Shown: piece after piece, positions 33,331 to 41,353 of the stretch
Position numbering within the stretch: the first letter of the stretch is position 1
Layout: each line of letters opens with the position of its first letter
From: Collinsella aerofaciens
GTDB lineage: Bacteria > Actinomycetota > Coriobacteriia > Coriobacteriales > Coriobacteriaceae
Assembly (NCBI GenBank): GCA_008668235.1
Contig: RQCP01000043.1
Span: forward strand, 62,001-126,000
Direction: 5' to 3'
DNA length: 64,000 bases
Notes under the pieces: model-generated
Told to the model about the DNA's origin: nothing
Seen by the model: the letters and a program-made list of their open reading frames with translations, nothing else
The model's database searches: none
Made by a program: the position numbers and the translations under genes

Positions 33331-33444
33331 TCAGCGAGCTCTATCTCTGCTTCATTTGCGCCGCCGCGGTGTCCGGATTCGCCCGGATGCTGCGGCGGCG
33401 CTATACTTATGCAGTTTGAAGTACCTGTATCAAAAGGAGCTGTC

Positions 33445-34521
33445 GTGTCCCTTTCCATCGGTATCGTGGGCCTGCCCAACGTGGGCAAGTCGACGCTGTT
33501 CACCGCGCTTACCAAAAAGACCGGCCTTGCCGCCAACTACCCGTTTGCCACGATCGACCCCAACGTGGGTATCGTCGACGTGCCCGATAGCCGCTTGCAA
33601 AAGCTTGCCGACATCGTTAACCCGGGTCGTATTGTGCCGGCGACGGTCGAGTTCGTCGACATCGCAGGTCTGGTGAAGGGCGCTAACGAGGGCGAGGGCC
33701 TGGGCAACCAGTTCCTGGCCAACATTCGCGAGACCGATGCCATCTGCGAGGTCGTGCGCTACTTTAAGGATCCCAACGTCATGCGTGAGGTGGGCCGCAC
33801 GGGCGAGTTCGTCGACCCCGCCGGCGATGCCGACACCATCATGACCGAGCTCATCCTGGCCGACATGGGCACGCTCGAGAAGCAGCTGCCTAAGCTCGAG
33901 AAGGAGGCCAAGCGTGACAAGGAGCTCATGCCCAAGTTCGAGGTCGCCAAGCGCCTGCTTGCCTGGCTCAACGAGGGCAAGCGCGCCGCATCCATGGAGA
34001 TGACCGACGAGGAGCGTGCCGCCGCCAAGGGGCTGTTCCTGCTCACCATGAAGCCCATCCTGTATGTGGCCAACGTGGACGAGGATATGCTCAACGACGA
34101 CCTGGCGCCCATCGATGGCGTCAAGCCGTTGCCCATCTGCGCCAAGATTGAGGCCGAGCTTTCCGAGCTCGATCCCGAGGACGCCGCCGACTACCTGGAG
34201 AGCCTGGGCCTGGAACAGCCCGGTCTGGACGTGCTCGCGCAGGCGGCCTATAAGCTGCTCGGTCTGCAGTCGTTCTTTACGGCCGGCGAGATGGAGGTCA
34301 AGGCCTGGACGGTTCGTCAGGGCGCGACCGCCCCGCAGGCCGCCGGCGTCATCCACACCGATTTTGAGCGCGGCTTTATTAAGGCCGAGGTCATTGGCTA
34401 TGACGACTACATCGAGCTCGGCGGTGAGCAGGGCGCCAAGGCCGCCGGCAAACTGCGTATTGAGGGCAAGGACTATGTCATGGCCGATGGCGACGTCGTG
34501 CACTTCCGCTTTAACGTGTAA
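33445..34521 (+). CDS. ychF: Redox-regulated ATPase/GTPase YchF
   Basis: A 358-aa Obg-related P-loop protein of the YchF/OLA1 family that associates with ribosomes and uses ATP. It starts (V)SLSIGIVGLPNVGKSTLF, with Walker A at residues 9-16. FVDIAGLVKGAN is switch II, and a helical hairpin follows. The TGS domain at the end includes TAPQAAGVIHTDFERGFIKAEVI and DGDVVHFRFNV. GTG 33445 is the start, with AAGGAG six bases upstream. The DUF1648 gene follows 11 bases later, so they may be co-transcribed. Confidence 0.95.
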   Translation: MSLSIGIVGLPNVGKSTLFTALTKKTGLAANYPFATIDPNVGIVDVPDSRLQKLADIVNPGRIVPATVEFVDIAGLVKGANEGEGLGNQFLANIRETDAICEVVRYFKDPNVMREVGRTGEFVDPAGDADTIMTELILADMGTLEKQLPKLEKEAKRDKELMPKFEVAKRLLAWLNEGKRAASMEMTDEERAAAKGLFLLTMKPILYVANVDEDMLNDDLAPIDGVKPLPICAKIEAELSELDPEDAADYLESLGLEQPGLDVLAQAAYKLLGLQSFFTAGEMEVKAWTVRQGATAPQAAGVIHTDFERGFIKAEVIGYDDYIELGGEQGAKAAGKLRIEGKDYVMADGDVVHFRFNV

Positions 34522-34532
34522 GGGCGACGCAT

Positions 34533-34916
34533 ATGTTTAAATACGGCAAAAAAGCTGGCTACATGGGTATTGCGCTGCTCGTACTTGCGGTGATTCCGCT
34601 GGTGGTTGCAGCGTGTGTTATCCCCAACATTGGCCCCGAGGTGGCAACGAAGTTTAACGCAGCCGGCGAGGTGACGCGCTGGGGTAAGAGCTACGAGCTG
34701 CTGGCACTGCCGGTGCTCAACCTACTGCTGAGCGTGGCGACGTACTTTACGGCGGGACGCCAGGCTAAAAACAATGATGACTCCGCCGCCATGGCGCGCA
34801 TCGTGTGCGAACGCTACCTGCGCAACGGTTGCATCACGGGTGTGTTCCTCAACGTGATCAACGTTTACTTTATGTACTCGGCGATTACCGGAACGGGCTT
34901 TGGCTTTGGTTTCTAG
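34533..34916 (+). CDS. DUF1648-like small membrane protein
   Basis: A 127-aa protein with three likely membrane helices: residues ~10-32 (GIALLVLAVIPLVVAACVI), ~55-75 and ~98-118. The stretch ATKFNAAGEVTRWGKS between the first two helices fits the DUF1648 signature found in SdpI-like membrane proteins. The function is unknown. It is the second gene after ychF with an 11-base gap. It converges on the unknown gene at 34926 with only 9 bases between stops. Confidence 0.75.
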   Translation: MFKYGKKAGYMGIALLVLAVIPLVVAACVIPNIGPEVATKFNAAGEVTRWGKSYELLALPVLNLLLSVATYFTAGRQAKNNDDSAAMARIVCERYLRNGCITGVFLNVINVYFMYSAITGTGFGFGF

Positions 34917-34925
34917 CTTGTCCTT

Positions 34926-35315
34926 TTAGGCAACGAGTCTGCACACATATTCGATAGCTGCTGCGAGGCCGCCGCTCGATCGTGGTTTAAAGACTGCATC
35001 GGCGGCGGCCTCGTTTTCGTATCCGGCGCCGCGAAGGGCGAGTGCTATGCCGGCTTCTAAAAGGAGCGGCAGGCCGCGTTGGCTGGTTGCGATTACGGCA
35101 GCCTGATTGAGCGAGCAGCCGTGCGTTTGGCATCGGATGGCAAGTTCACCTCGCGCCGGGCAAGGGACCAGAACGGCGGCGACGCGACTTGATAGCAATG
35201 CAAATGCTGTGCGCTCATCGGGCGAAAGGCATTCAGCTTCAACGACGACGAGCTTGGGCGGCGCGCTGTTTGTGCGAAGCGCGGCTCGGTACATGCGGAC
35301 CGAAGAACCCGACAT
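34926..35315 (-). CDS. Hypothetical protein divergent from an XRE regulator
   Basis: A 129-aa protein I do not recognise. It is soluble, with alternating strand/helix content (PKLVVVEAECLSPDERTAFALLSSRVAAVLVPCP). A possible binding region is SLNQAAVIATSQRGLPLLLEAGIALALRGAGY, which has a Rossmann-like feel. Five Cys are spread along it. AGGAG lies 7 bases before ATG 35315. It shares a 130-base intergenic region, with a perfect palindrome, with the XRE gene on the other strand, so the two are probably co-regulated. Confidence 0.65.
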   Translation of the reverse strand: MSGSSVRMYRAALRTNSAPPKLVVVEAECLSPDERTAFALLSSRVAAVLVPCPARGELAIRCQTHGCSLNQAAVIATSQRGLPLLLEAGIALALRGAGYENEAAADAVFKPRSSGGLAAAIEYVCRLVA

Positions 35316-35338
35316 AGAAAACTCCTGTGTATTCGGGA

Positions 35339-35362
35339 AAACGTAAACTATAGTTTACGTTT
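35339..35362. promoter_or_regulatory. 24-bp perfect palindrome, probable XRE operator
   Basis: Left half AAACGTAAACTA, right half its exact complement, centred between 35350 and 35351. It sits between two divergent genes, 30 bases from the XRE start, and includes TATAGT, which could be a -10 box. Binding by the adjacent small XRE protein is inferred. Confidence 0.7.
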
Positions 35363-35391
35363 ATGTTCGGCTCCATTTCAAACTCGGCTGC

Positions 35392-35610
35392 ATGGACGAA
35401 CGTGCGAAACAGATTCTTGGCAGGCGGGTCGAAGAGACACGCAGGGACCTTGGTATCTCCAAGGTTGATTTTTGTGTGGCGACAGGAATCAGCCGACCCT
35501 ACCTCGACCGAATCGAAGATGGGACGGCAAATTTCACGCTCAAGGTTCTATTTAAGATCGCGCCCGCACTCGGCATGACGGTGTCAGAGCTTCTCGAGGG
35601 TATCGAATAG
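35392..35610 (+). CDS. Small XRE-family transcriptional regulator
   Basis: A 72-aa protein that is essentially one Cro/CI helix-turn-helix domain: RRDLGISKVDFCVATGISRPYLDRIEDG is the HTH with recognition helix, followed by LKVLFKIAPALGMTVSELL. No effector domain is present, so it probably acts as a simple dimeric repressor. ATG 35392 is not preceded by a clear ribosome-binding site; the transcript may be leaderless or short-leadered. It is divergent from the 129-aa unknown gene, across a 24-bp palindrome, and converges on ansA. Confidence 0.85.
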   Translation: MDERAKQILGRRVEETRRDLGISKVDFCVATGISRPYLDRIEDGTANFTLKVLFKIAPALGMTVSELLEGIE

Positions 35611-35632
35611 GGGATACCCGTCGACAACTGAA

Positions 35633-36646
35633 TTACGCCATCGGGATGCGGTCGTGGTTGACTTGGCTGTAGAACAGGCGCTGGATTTCGGCGGCATCGC
35701 GTGACTGGCCGAGTGCCCACATGGTTTTGGCCACGAGCGTCTCGGTGGTCATGTCGTCGCCGCGCAGAATGCCCGGATGATCGGCGTAAGCACGGCCGAC
35801 CTCATAAACGCCCAGATCGAGGCCCTCTTCGGGGACCTGCGTGGTCATAACGACGGTGCGACCCGAATCGACCCAGCGGAAAATTGCCTCTTGGAACGAC
35901 TCGCCCGACTCACCAAACTCGGGGATACCGCCAATGCCAAAGGTCTCCAGAATCACGGCGTCGTAGCTGTCGGCAAGGGCGTCGAGGATGCCCGGGTTCT
36001 CGCCGGGCGTAAGCTTGAGTACAAATACGCGCGGGTCGATGCTGTCGTAGAAACGCACCGGGTTTTCGCCCTGATGCGTGCCGTGAAGCCCGTTGCGCAC
36101 GATGCGGTCGTTGCGGATGTAGGCAATGGGCGGATAGTTGACGCTAATGAACGCGTTAAAGCTCATGGTGCGCTGCTTGCGGGCGCGCGTGCCAGCAATG
36201 GCGACGCCGCCAAACACGATCGAAACGTCGTGCGAATGCTCGTCGAGCGCATAGAGCAGGCTCTGATACAGATTGAGCTTGGCGTCGGTAAAGGGATTGC
36301 CCATGGGCTTTTGCGAGCCGGTGAGTACGATGGGCTTGGGGCTGTCCTGAACCAGATAGGAAAGTGCTGCCGCGGTGTAGCTCATGGTGTCGGTGCCGTG
36401 CAGAATCACGAAGCCGTCGTGGTCGGCATAACCCTCGACGATGACGTCGCGGATACGCATCCAGTCGCTTGGGCGCATATTGGTGCTGTCGATGTTCATG
36501 GGCTGCACGACGTCGAGCTCGCAGAGGCCCGAGATCTCGGGGACGCTCTGGGCGAGCTCCTCACCGGTCAGGGCGGGGGAGAGGCCGTTGCCGTCCTCGG
36601 TCGATGCGATGGTGCCGCCCGTGGCGATGAGAAGGATGCGCTTCAT
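35633..36646 (-). CDS. ansA: L-asparaginase, type I
   Basis: A 337-aa asparaginase hydrolysing Asn to Asp and ammonia. LIATGGTIAST gives the first catalytic Thr (Thr12). VILHGTDTMSYTA gives the second Thr-Asp pair. PIVLTGSQKPMGNPFTDA and the late ILETFGIGGIP complete the family. There is no signal peptide, so it is cytoplasmic. ATG 36646 (MKRILLIATGG) has AGGAAT upstream; the longer frame to 36718 has no conserved residues. The gene is single, converging on the XRE gene and divergent from guaA. Confidence 0.94.
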   Translation of the reverse strand: MKRILLIATGGTIASTEDGNGLSPALTGEELAQSVPEISGLCELDVVQPMNIDSTNMRPSDWMRIRDVIVEGYADHDGFVILHGTDTMSYTAAALSYLVQDSPKPIVLTGSQKPMGNPFTDAKLNLYQSLLYALDEHSHDVSIVFGGVAIAGTRARKQRTMSFNAFISVNYPPIAYIRNDRIVRNGLHGTHQGENPVRFYDSIDPRVFVLKLTPGENPGILDALADSYDAVILETFGIGGIPEFGESGESFQEAIFRWVDSGRTVVMTTQVPEEGLDLGVYEVGRAYADHPGILRGDDMTTETLVAKTMWALGQSRDAAEIQRLFYSQVNHDRIPMA

Positions 36647-36913
36647 GCTGGTATTCCTATCGTATTTGCCGCCGCAGAGGCGGAGTCGTTCGGCAGTATT
36701 GTGGCACAGGGCGTCCAATGTTCAAACGTATTACATCATCTGTAACGTTTGGTAACACTTCAATTGCCGTCAAATAGGGGCCTAGGTCGTGCGTTTGCCG
36801 TGCGCTGATGGCTGCGAGGGGCGAGAAACCCCATATAACGTGTACACTATGAAGGCTATTTTCGTTCATTCACGCGGGTGGGCACCGGCTCCCCGCCAAC
36901 AAGAGGGGGAACC

Positions 36914-38512
36914 ATGGATCAAAAGGCTTCCGCAAAGGTCCTCGTACTCGACTTTGGTGCGCAGTACGGTCAGCTCATTGCCCGTCGCGTCCGCGACCTC
37001 AACGTGTATTCCGAGATCGTCCCCTGCGACATCTCGGCCGACGAGATTCGCGAGATGAACGCCTCTGCGCTCATCCTTTCCGGCGGCCCGGCCTCCGTGT
37101 ACGCCGAGGACGCTCCGTCCATCGATCCTGCCATCTTTGACCTGGGCCTTCCCGTCCTGGGCTTCTGCTACGGTCATCAGATCACGGCCGTGACGCTCGG
37201 CGGCAAGGTCGGTCACTCCGAGGTGGGCGAGTACGGCCGCGCCACCATCACGCGCACGGCCGGCGCCAAGCTCTTTAACTCCACGCCTATGGAGCAGACC
37301 GTGTGGATGAGCCACCGCGACGCCGTTTCCGAGGTGCCCGAGGGCTTTACCGTTACCGCCAGCACCGACGTGTGCCCGGTTGCCGCCATGGAGTGCGTCG
37401 AGCGCAAGATTTTCACCACGCAGTTCCACCCCGAGGTCAAGCACTCCGAGTACGGTCAGCAGCTGCTGAGCAACTTCCTGTTTGAGATCTGCGGCCTGGA
37501 GCCCAACTGGAGCATGGACAACCTGGTCGAGACCATGACGGCCGAGTTCCGCGAGAAGGTCGGCGACGACCGCGTGATTCTGGCCCTGTCCGGCGGCGTC
37601 GACTCCTCCGTCGTGGCCGCCCTGGGCGCCCGTGCCGTGGGCAAGCAGATGACCTGCGTGTTCATCAACCACGGCCTGCTGCGCAAGGGCGAGCCCGAGC
37701 AGGTGGAGGAGGTCTTCACCAAGCAGTTTGACGTCGACTTTATCCACGTCCACGCCGAGGACCGTTATGCCGAGCTTCTGGCCGGCGTGACCGAGCCCGA
37801 GGAGAAGCGCCGCATCATCGGTACGCAGTTCTGGAAAGAGTTCTTCGCCGTGGCGCAGCAGCTCGAGACCGACGGCAAGCCGGTCAAGTACCTGGCCCAG
37901 GGCACCATCTACCCCGACATCATCGAGTCCGGCGCTCGCAAGACGGGCGGCAAGACGGCCACCATCAAGAGCCATCACAACCTAATCCCGTTCCCCGAGG
38001 GCGTGCACTTCGACCTCATCGAGCCGCTCGATCACTTCTTTAAGGACGAGGTCCGCGCACTTGGTCTGGCGCTCGGCCTGCCGGGTCATATCGTGTTCCG
38101 TCAGCCCTTCCCGGGCCCGGGTCTGGCCATCCGCATCATCGGCGCGGTCGACAAGGAGAAGCTCGAGATTCTCAAGAACGCCGACGCTATCGTGCGCGAG
38201 GAGCTCGACGCCTACAACCAGCGTCTGTTTGAGCAGACCGGCGAGCGCAACTCCGAGCACAGCTGCTGGCAGTACTTTGCGGTCCTGCCCGACATTAAGT
38301 CCGTCGGCGTTATGGGCGACGAGCGCACCTACCAGCGCCCGATCATCCTGCGCGCCGTCGAGTCCAGCGATGCCATGACCGCCGACTGGGCCAAGCTGCC
38401 CTACGACGTGCTGGCCCGCATCTCCGGCCGCATCGTCGCCGAGGTCCCTGGCGCCAACCGCGTGTGCTACGACATCACGTCCAAGCCGCCCGCGACCATC
38501 GAGTGGGAATAG
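36914..38512 (+). CDS. guaA: GMP synthase (glutamine-hydrolysing)
   Basis: A 532-aa enzyme converting XMP to GMP. The glutaminase domain (~1-200) has VLDFGAQYGQLIARRVR and nucleophile Cys85 in GFCYGHQ. The ATP-pyrophosphatase loop reads LSGGVDSSVVAA. The dimerisation domain ends the protein (RISGRIVAEVPGANRVCYDITSKPPATIEWE). The length is normal. ATG 36914 is preceded by GAGGGGG. The ~190-base upstream stretch, with short GC-rich inverted repeats, may hold a purine-responsive leader, but I see no known guanine riboswitch core. Confidence 0.97.
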   Translation: MDQKASAKVLVLDFGAQYGQLIARRVRDLNVYSEIVPCDISADEIREMNASALILSGGPASVYAEDAPSIDPAIFDLGLPVLGFCYGHQITAVTLGGKVGHSEVGEYGRATITRTAGAKLFNSTPMEQTVWMSHRDAVSEVPEGFTVTASTDVCPVAAMECVERKIFTTQFHPEVKHSEYGQQLLSNFLFEICGLEPNWSMDNLVETMTAEFREKVGDDRVILALSGGVDSSVVAALGARAVGKQMTCVFINHGLLRKGEPEQVEEVFTKQFDVDFIHVHAEDRYAELLAGVTEPEEKRRIIGTQFWKEFFAVAQQLETDGKPVKYLAQGTIYPDIIESGARKTGGKTATIKSHHNLIPFPEGVHFDLIEPLDHFFKDEVRALGLALGLPGHIVFRQPFPGPGLAIRIIGAVDKEKLEILKNADAIVREELDAYNQRLFEQTGERNSEHSCWQYFAVLPDIKSVGVMGDERTYQRPIILRAVESSDAMTADWAKLPYDVLARISGRIVAEVPGANRVCYDITSKPPATIEWE

Positions 38513-38526
38513 TAAATAGCCCTTTG

Positions 38527-38560
38527 CGAGGGAGGTCGGAAACGGCCTCCCTCGTTTTTT
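38527..38560 (+). terminator. Terminator after guaA
   Basis: CGAGGGAGG and CCTCCCTCG pair perfectly, with additional inner pairing around GAAA, followed by six T. Confidence 0.93.
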
Positions 38561-39000
38561 ATTTGCCTGCCATGGGCGCGTGTGTGCTGTGGTGTATGTG
38601 GTACATGCAAACCAGCCACGCAATCTCTCAAGCTGTTTAGCTGGGATTATTGTTTGCTGGTATTTTTTAAAGTGTTTTCAATTACCGAAGCAACGCTATC
38701 AATTTATTTCAATTAATGCTGACCGGCAGATCGCGTCCGCCCGCAAGAGGCCGCTCGGACTGGTACTCAAAATGTACTCACGACGTTTTGAGTATCGATT
38801 TGCTGGTACTCGCAGACGGTAAAAACGACTGTCTACCTCGATATATTCGTTATCCCCAACGATTCGTCAACGAATACTGACTAGTGATTGAGTGATGCAT
38901 GGCTCAAATTTGCATACGTAATTACGTAATTACGTATTCTGAAGTAAAATGATTTCGGTCAATTAAGGAACGTAGAACAGGTCAATTCGGAGGGGCGATC
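38561..39000 (+). other. AT-rich intergenic region before the type III RM operon
   Basis: About 440 bases, clearly lower in GC than the core genes, marking the left edge of the accessory island. It holds the inverted GTACTCAAAA / TTTTGAGTA pair (about 38762-38796) and the 24-bp palindrome at 38914. TAAAAT (38945-38950) is a probable -10 box. No gene was found. Confidence 0.5.
38914..38937. promoter_or_regulatory. 24-bp palindrome with three TACGTA repeats, probable operator
   Basis: It reads ATACGTAATTAC followed by its exact complement, so it is both a perfect palindrome and a threefold TACGTAAT repeat. It overlaps the -35 position of the promoter with -10 TAAAAT at 38945. Ribbon-helix-helix regulators bind such short repeated sites; the protein encoded at 39001 is the natural candidate. 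Confidence 0.65.
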
Positions 39001-39168
39001 ATGGAGGAAGATCAGGCTGTTCATGCCGAAAGGGAGCTAGATAAGTTCACGCTCTCGATAACCCGCGAGGATAAGCGGGCTCTTAAGTCCTATGCCGCGC
39101 GCCAGGATAAGACGGTGGCTAAAGTCCTGCGCGAATGGATTGACGAGAAGTGCAAGGGGGAGAAGTGA
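39001..39168 (+). CDS. Small ribbon-helix-helix protein, first gene of the type III RM operon
   Basis: 55 aa. The stretch KFTLSITREDKRALKSYAA followed by RQDKTVAKVLREWIDE fits a CopG/MetJ-type ribbon-helix-helix: one strand and two helices. GGAGGGG lies five bases before the ATG. Its TGA shares one base with the ATG of mod (TGATG), so it is co-translated with the methyltransferase. It probably binds the 38914 palindrome and controls the operon, a role like that of RM controller proteins but in a different fold. It has no toxin partner. Confidence 0.75.
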   Translation: MEEDQAVHAERELDKFTLSITREDKRALKSYAARQDKTVAKVLREWIDEKCKGEK

Positions 39169-41351
39169 TGTCTCAGACGGCGCAAGCGGTCGTTCAGAAC
39201 CTTGTTGCTCGCGCTGTCAAGCTGGGCGATCGTCAGCTCGCTGCCGACATCCGCGCCTTTGCTGCGCAGCGCCAGTTTGGGCTTGTATTTGAACACAACC
39301 GTCCAGAGCGACTTCGCCTTTATGGCAAGCCTATCATGGAGGGCGATGTCGTACAGGTGCTTCCCGAGCGTGGTAAAAAAGAGGACTCTAGCTCCCAACT
39401 GCTATGGTTGGTAAATGCCGTTCGGGGGGGGGTTGCTGATCTAAAGCCATATCAATCGCCCTCATATGACGAAAACGATTGTGAGCCCCGCTCCGTTGCT
39501 GTCGACGATGTCGTGCCTGTTGCTGAATATGACCAGCCGATTTATGCTGGCCTCAAAGAGACTGGGCGTGTCGAGCGCGCTGGCGATAAGCCCTATCAAG
39601 TAGTCATTAACGGCGAAAACTACCATGCTCTTGAAACCTTGGCCTTTGCCTATGCAGGCAAAGTGGACTGCATATATATTGACCCACCCTATAACACTGG
39701 CGCCCGCGACTGGAAATACAACAACGATTACGTCGACGGCTCCGACGCCTATCGCCACTCCAAGTGGCTTGCCTTCATGGAGCGCCGCCTCAAGCTCGCC
39801 AAGCAGCTGCTCAACCCCAACGATTCCGTACTCATCGTGACGATCGACGAGAAGGAGTACGCAAGGCTTGAGCTTCTTTTAGAGAGCGTTTTTCCCAACG
39901 CGACCGGTATCCAGACGGTTTCAATCACCATAAACAAGAACGGGGTTGCCCGCGGCAACCAGTTCAAGAGAGCTGACGAGTACGCTGTCTTTTGCTTTTT
40001 TGGCACCGCCGCGCCGTGCCAAGTGGACCGCAGACTCTATTCCGTTGAGTTCGGAGAACTTGAGGAAAAAGTGGCTGATGACGCGTCGAGCAGCCGCTCC
40101 CAACGTAAAGTACGTTGGGAGCGGCTGCTGAGGGGCGGTCCCAATGCCGCTCGCACCGCAAGGCCGAACCTCTTCTATCCCATCTATATCGATGAGGAGA
40201 CCGCGACAATTAAGGAGCTCGGCGCTTCTCTCCCCCTTGAACAAGACTGGACAAAGATACCGACAAAAACGGGTCTCAGGGCAGTTTGGCCTATTAGGAC
40301 CGATGGCCGAGAGGCGACTTGGAGGATCTCCCAGAATGCTCTACAGGCCAAGCTTGATCGCGGGTGCGCAAAAGTAGGTGAGTACAACAAAAAGAGTGAT
40401 CGGTACTCCCTCCTTTACCTAGGAGATTCCCAAGAGGAGCGTCTCAAGAATGGAGAAATAAAACTCATCGGCAAGGCTGAGGATGGGTCCTTGCTTCTCG
40501 AAGAGCAGGGAGAGCGCTCTGCCATTCCAACAACTGTTTGGAGTGGCACGCAGTTCTCTGCCGGTGAATACGGGAGCCGATATATCAAAAAGTTCATCGG
40601 CGATAGGCGCTTCACATTTCCAAAGTCCCTTTATGCGACCGAGCTCTCAATCGCTTCCGTTGTTGCCGACAAGCCCGACGCCCTTGTAGTCGATTTCTTC
40701 TCAGGATCGGGCACCACGGCACATGCCGTCATGCGCTTGAACCATCAGGACGGCGGGCGCAGGCGCTCCATCAGCGTAACGAATAACGAGGTCTCCGAGG
40801 ACGAATCCAAAAAGCTCACCAAGCGCGGTCTTCGCCAGGGCGACCCCGAATGGGAGGCGCTGGGCATCTGCCAGTACGTTACCAAACCACGCGTCACGGC
40901 GGCCATCACGGGCAAGACGCCCGAGGGCGATTCCATCAAGGGTGACTACAAGTTCACCGACGAGTTCCCCATGGCCGACGGCTTCGAGGAAAACGCCGTC
41001 TTCTTTGACCTCACCTACGAAGACCCGGACGCCGTCGAGCTGGGCGTGGCCTTCGAGGAGATCGCGCCCCTGCTCTGGCTGCGCGCTGGTTCGCGTGGCA
41101 GCATCATCAAGCACGAGCAGCCGGGCTTTGCCATGGCCGACGCCTACGCCGTCCTCTTCGACTTTGCTTCGGTCGGCGCTTTCATAGACGCCGTCAAGCA
41201 GAATGCCAGCATAGGGTGCGCCTATGTGATCACGGACGACACGGCTCGATACGCCTCCGTCAAGGCACAACTGCCTGGGCTCGACGTCGTCCGCCTGTAC
41301 GAGAACTACCTGCAATCGTTCAAGATTGCCGCCGAGGATGCGGTGAGGTAA
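39168..41351 (+). CDS. mod: Type III restriction-modification methyltransferase subunit (Mod)
   Basis: A 727-aa N6-adenine methyltransferase of the beta class (DPPY before FxGxG). DPPYNTGA is at residues 172-179 and the SAM motif DFFSGSGTTAHAV starts at Asp509. The region between, with a different base composition, is the target-recognition domain and includes LLRGGPNAARTARPNLFYPI. Mod recognises the site for both methylation and, with Res, cleavage. Nine consecutive G at 39424-39432 (codons 86-88) form a slippage-prone tract; the present length is in frame. A 19-bp perfect inverted repeat lies inside the gene at 40089-40129. Start ATG 39168 overlaps the preceding stop. Confidence 0.93.
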   Translation: MSQTAQAVVQNLVARAVKLGDRQLAADIRAFAAQRQFGLVFEHNRPERLRLYGKPIMEGDVVQVLPERGKKEDSSSQLLWLVNAVRGGVADLKPYQSPSYDENDCEPRSVAVDDVVPVAEYDQPIYAGLKETGRVERAGDKPYQVVINGENYHALETLAFAYAGKVDCIYIDPPYNTGARDWKYNNDYVDGSDAYRHSKWLAFMERRLKLAKQLLNPNDSVLIVTIDEKEYARLELLLESVFPNATGIQTVSITINKNGVARGNQFKRADEYAVFCFFGTAAPCQVDRRLYSVEFGELEEKVADDASSSRSQRKVRWERLLRGGPNAARTARPNLFYPIYIDEETATIKELGASLPLEQDWTKIPTKTGLRAVWPIRTDGREATWRISQNALQAKLDRGCAKVGEYNKKSDRYSLLYLGDSQEERLKNGEIKLIGKAEDGSLLLEEQGERSAIPTTVWSGTQFSAGEYGSRYIKKFIGDRRFTFPKSLYATELSIASVVADKPDALVVDFFSGSGTTAHAVMRLNHQDGGRRRSISVTNNEVSEDESKKLTKRGLRQGDPEWEALGICQYVTKPRVTAAITGKTPEGDSIKGDYKFTDEFPMADGFEENAVFFDLTYEDPDAVELGVAFEEIAPLLWLRAGSRGSIIKHEQPGFAMADAYAVLFDFASVGAFIDAVKQNASIGCAYVITDDTARYASVKAQLPGLDVVRLYENYLQSFKIAAEDAVR
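39424..39432 (+). repeat. Poly-G(9) tract within mod
   Basis: Nine G inside codons CGG GGG GGG G. Loss or gain of one G would shift the frame and truncate Mod soon after residue 88. Similar tracts in mod genes of Neisseria, Haemophilus and Helicobacter switch expression on and off. Confidence 0.8.
40089..40129. repeat. 19-bp perfect inverted repeat inside mod
   Basis: The arms 40089-40107 and 40111-40129 are exact complements (AGCAGCCGCTCCCAACGTA) with loop AAG. It encodes SRSQRKVRWERLL in the target-recognition region. In mRNA it would be a very stable hairpin. Confidence 0.85.
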
Positions 41352-41353
41352 AC

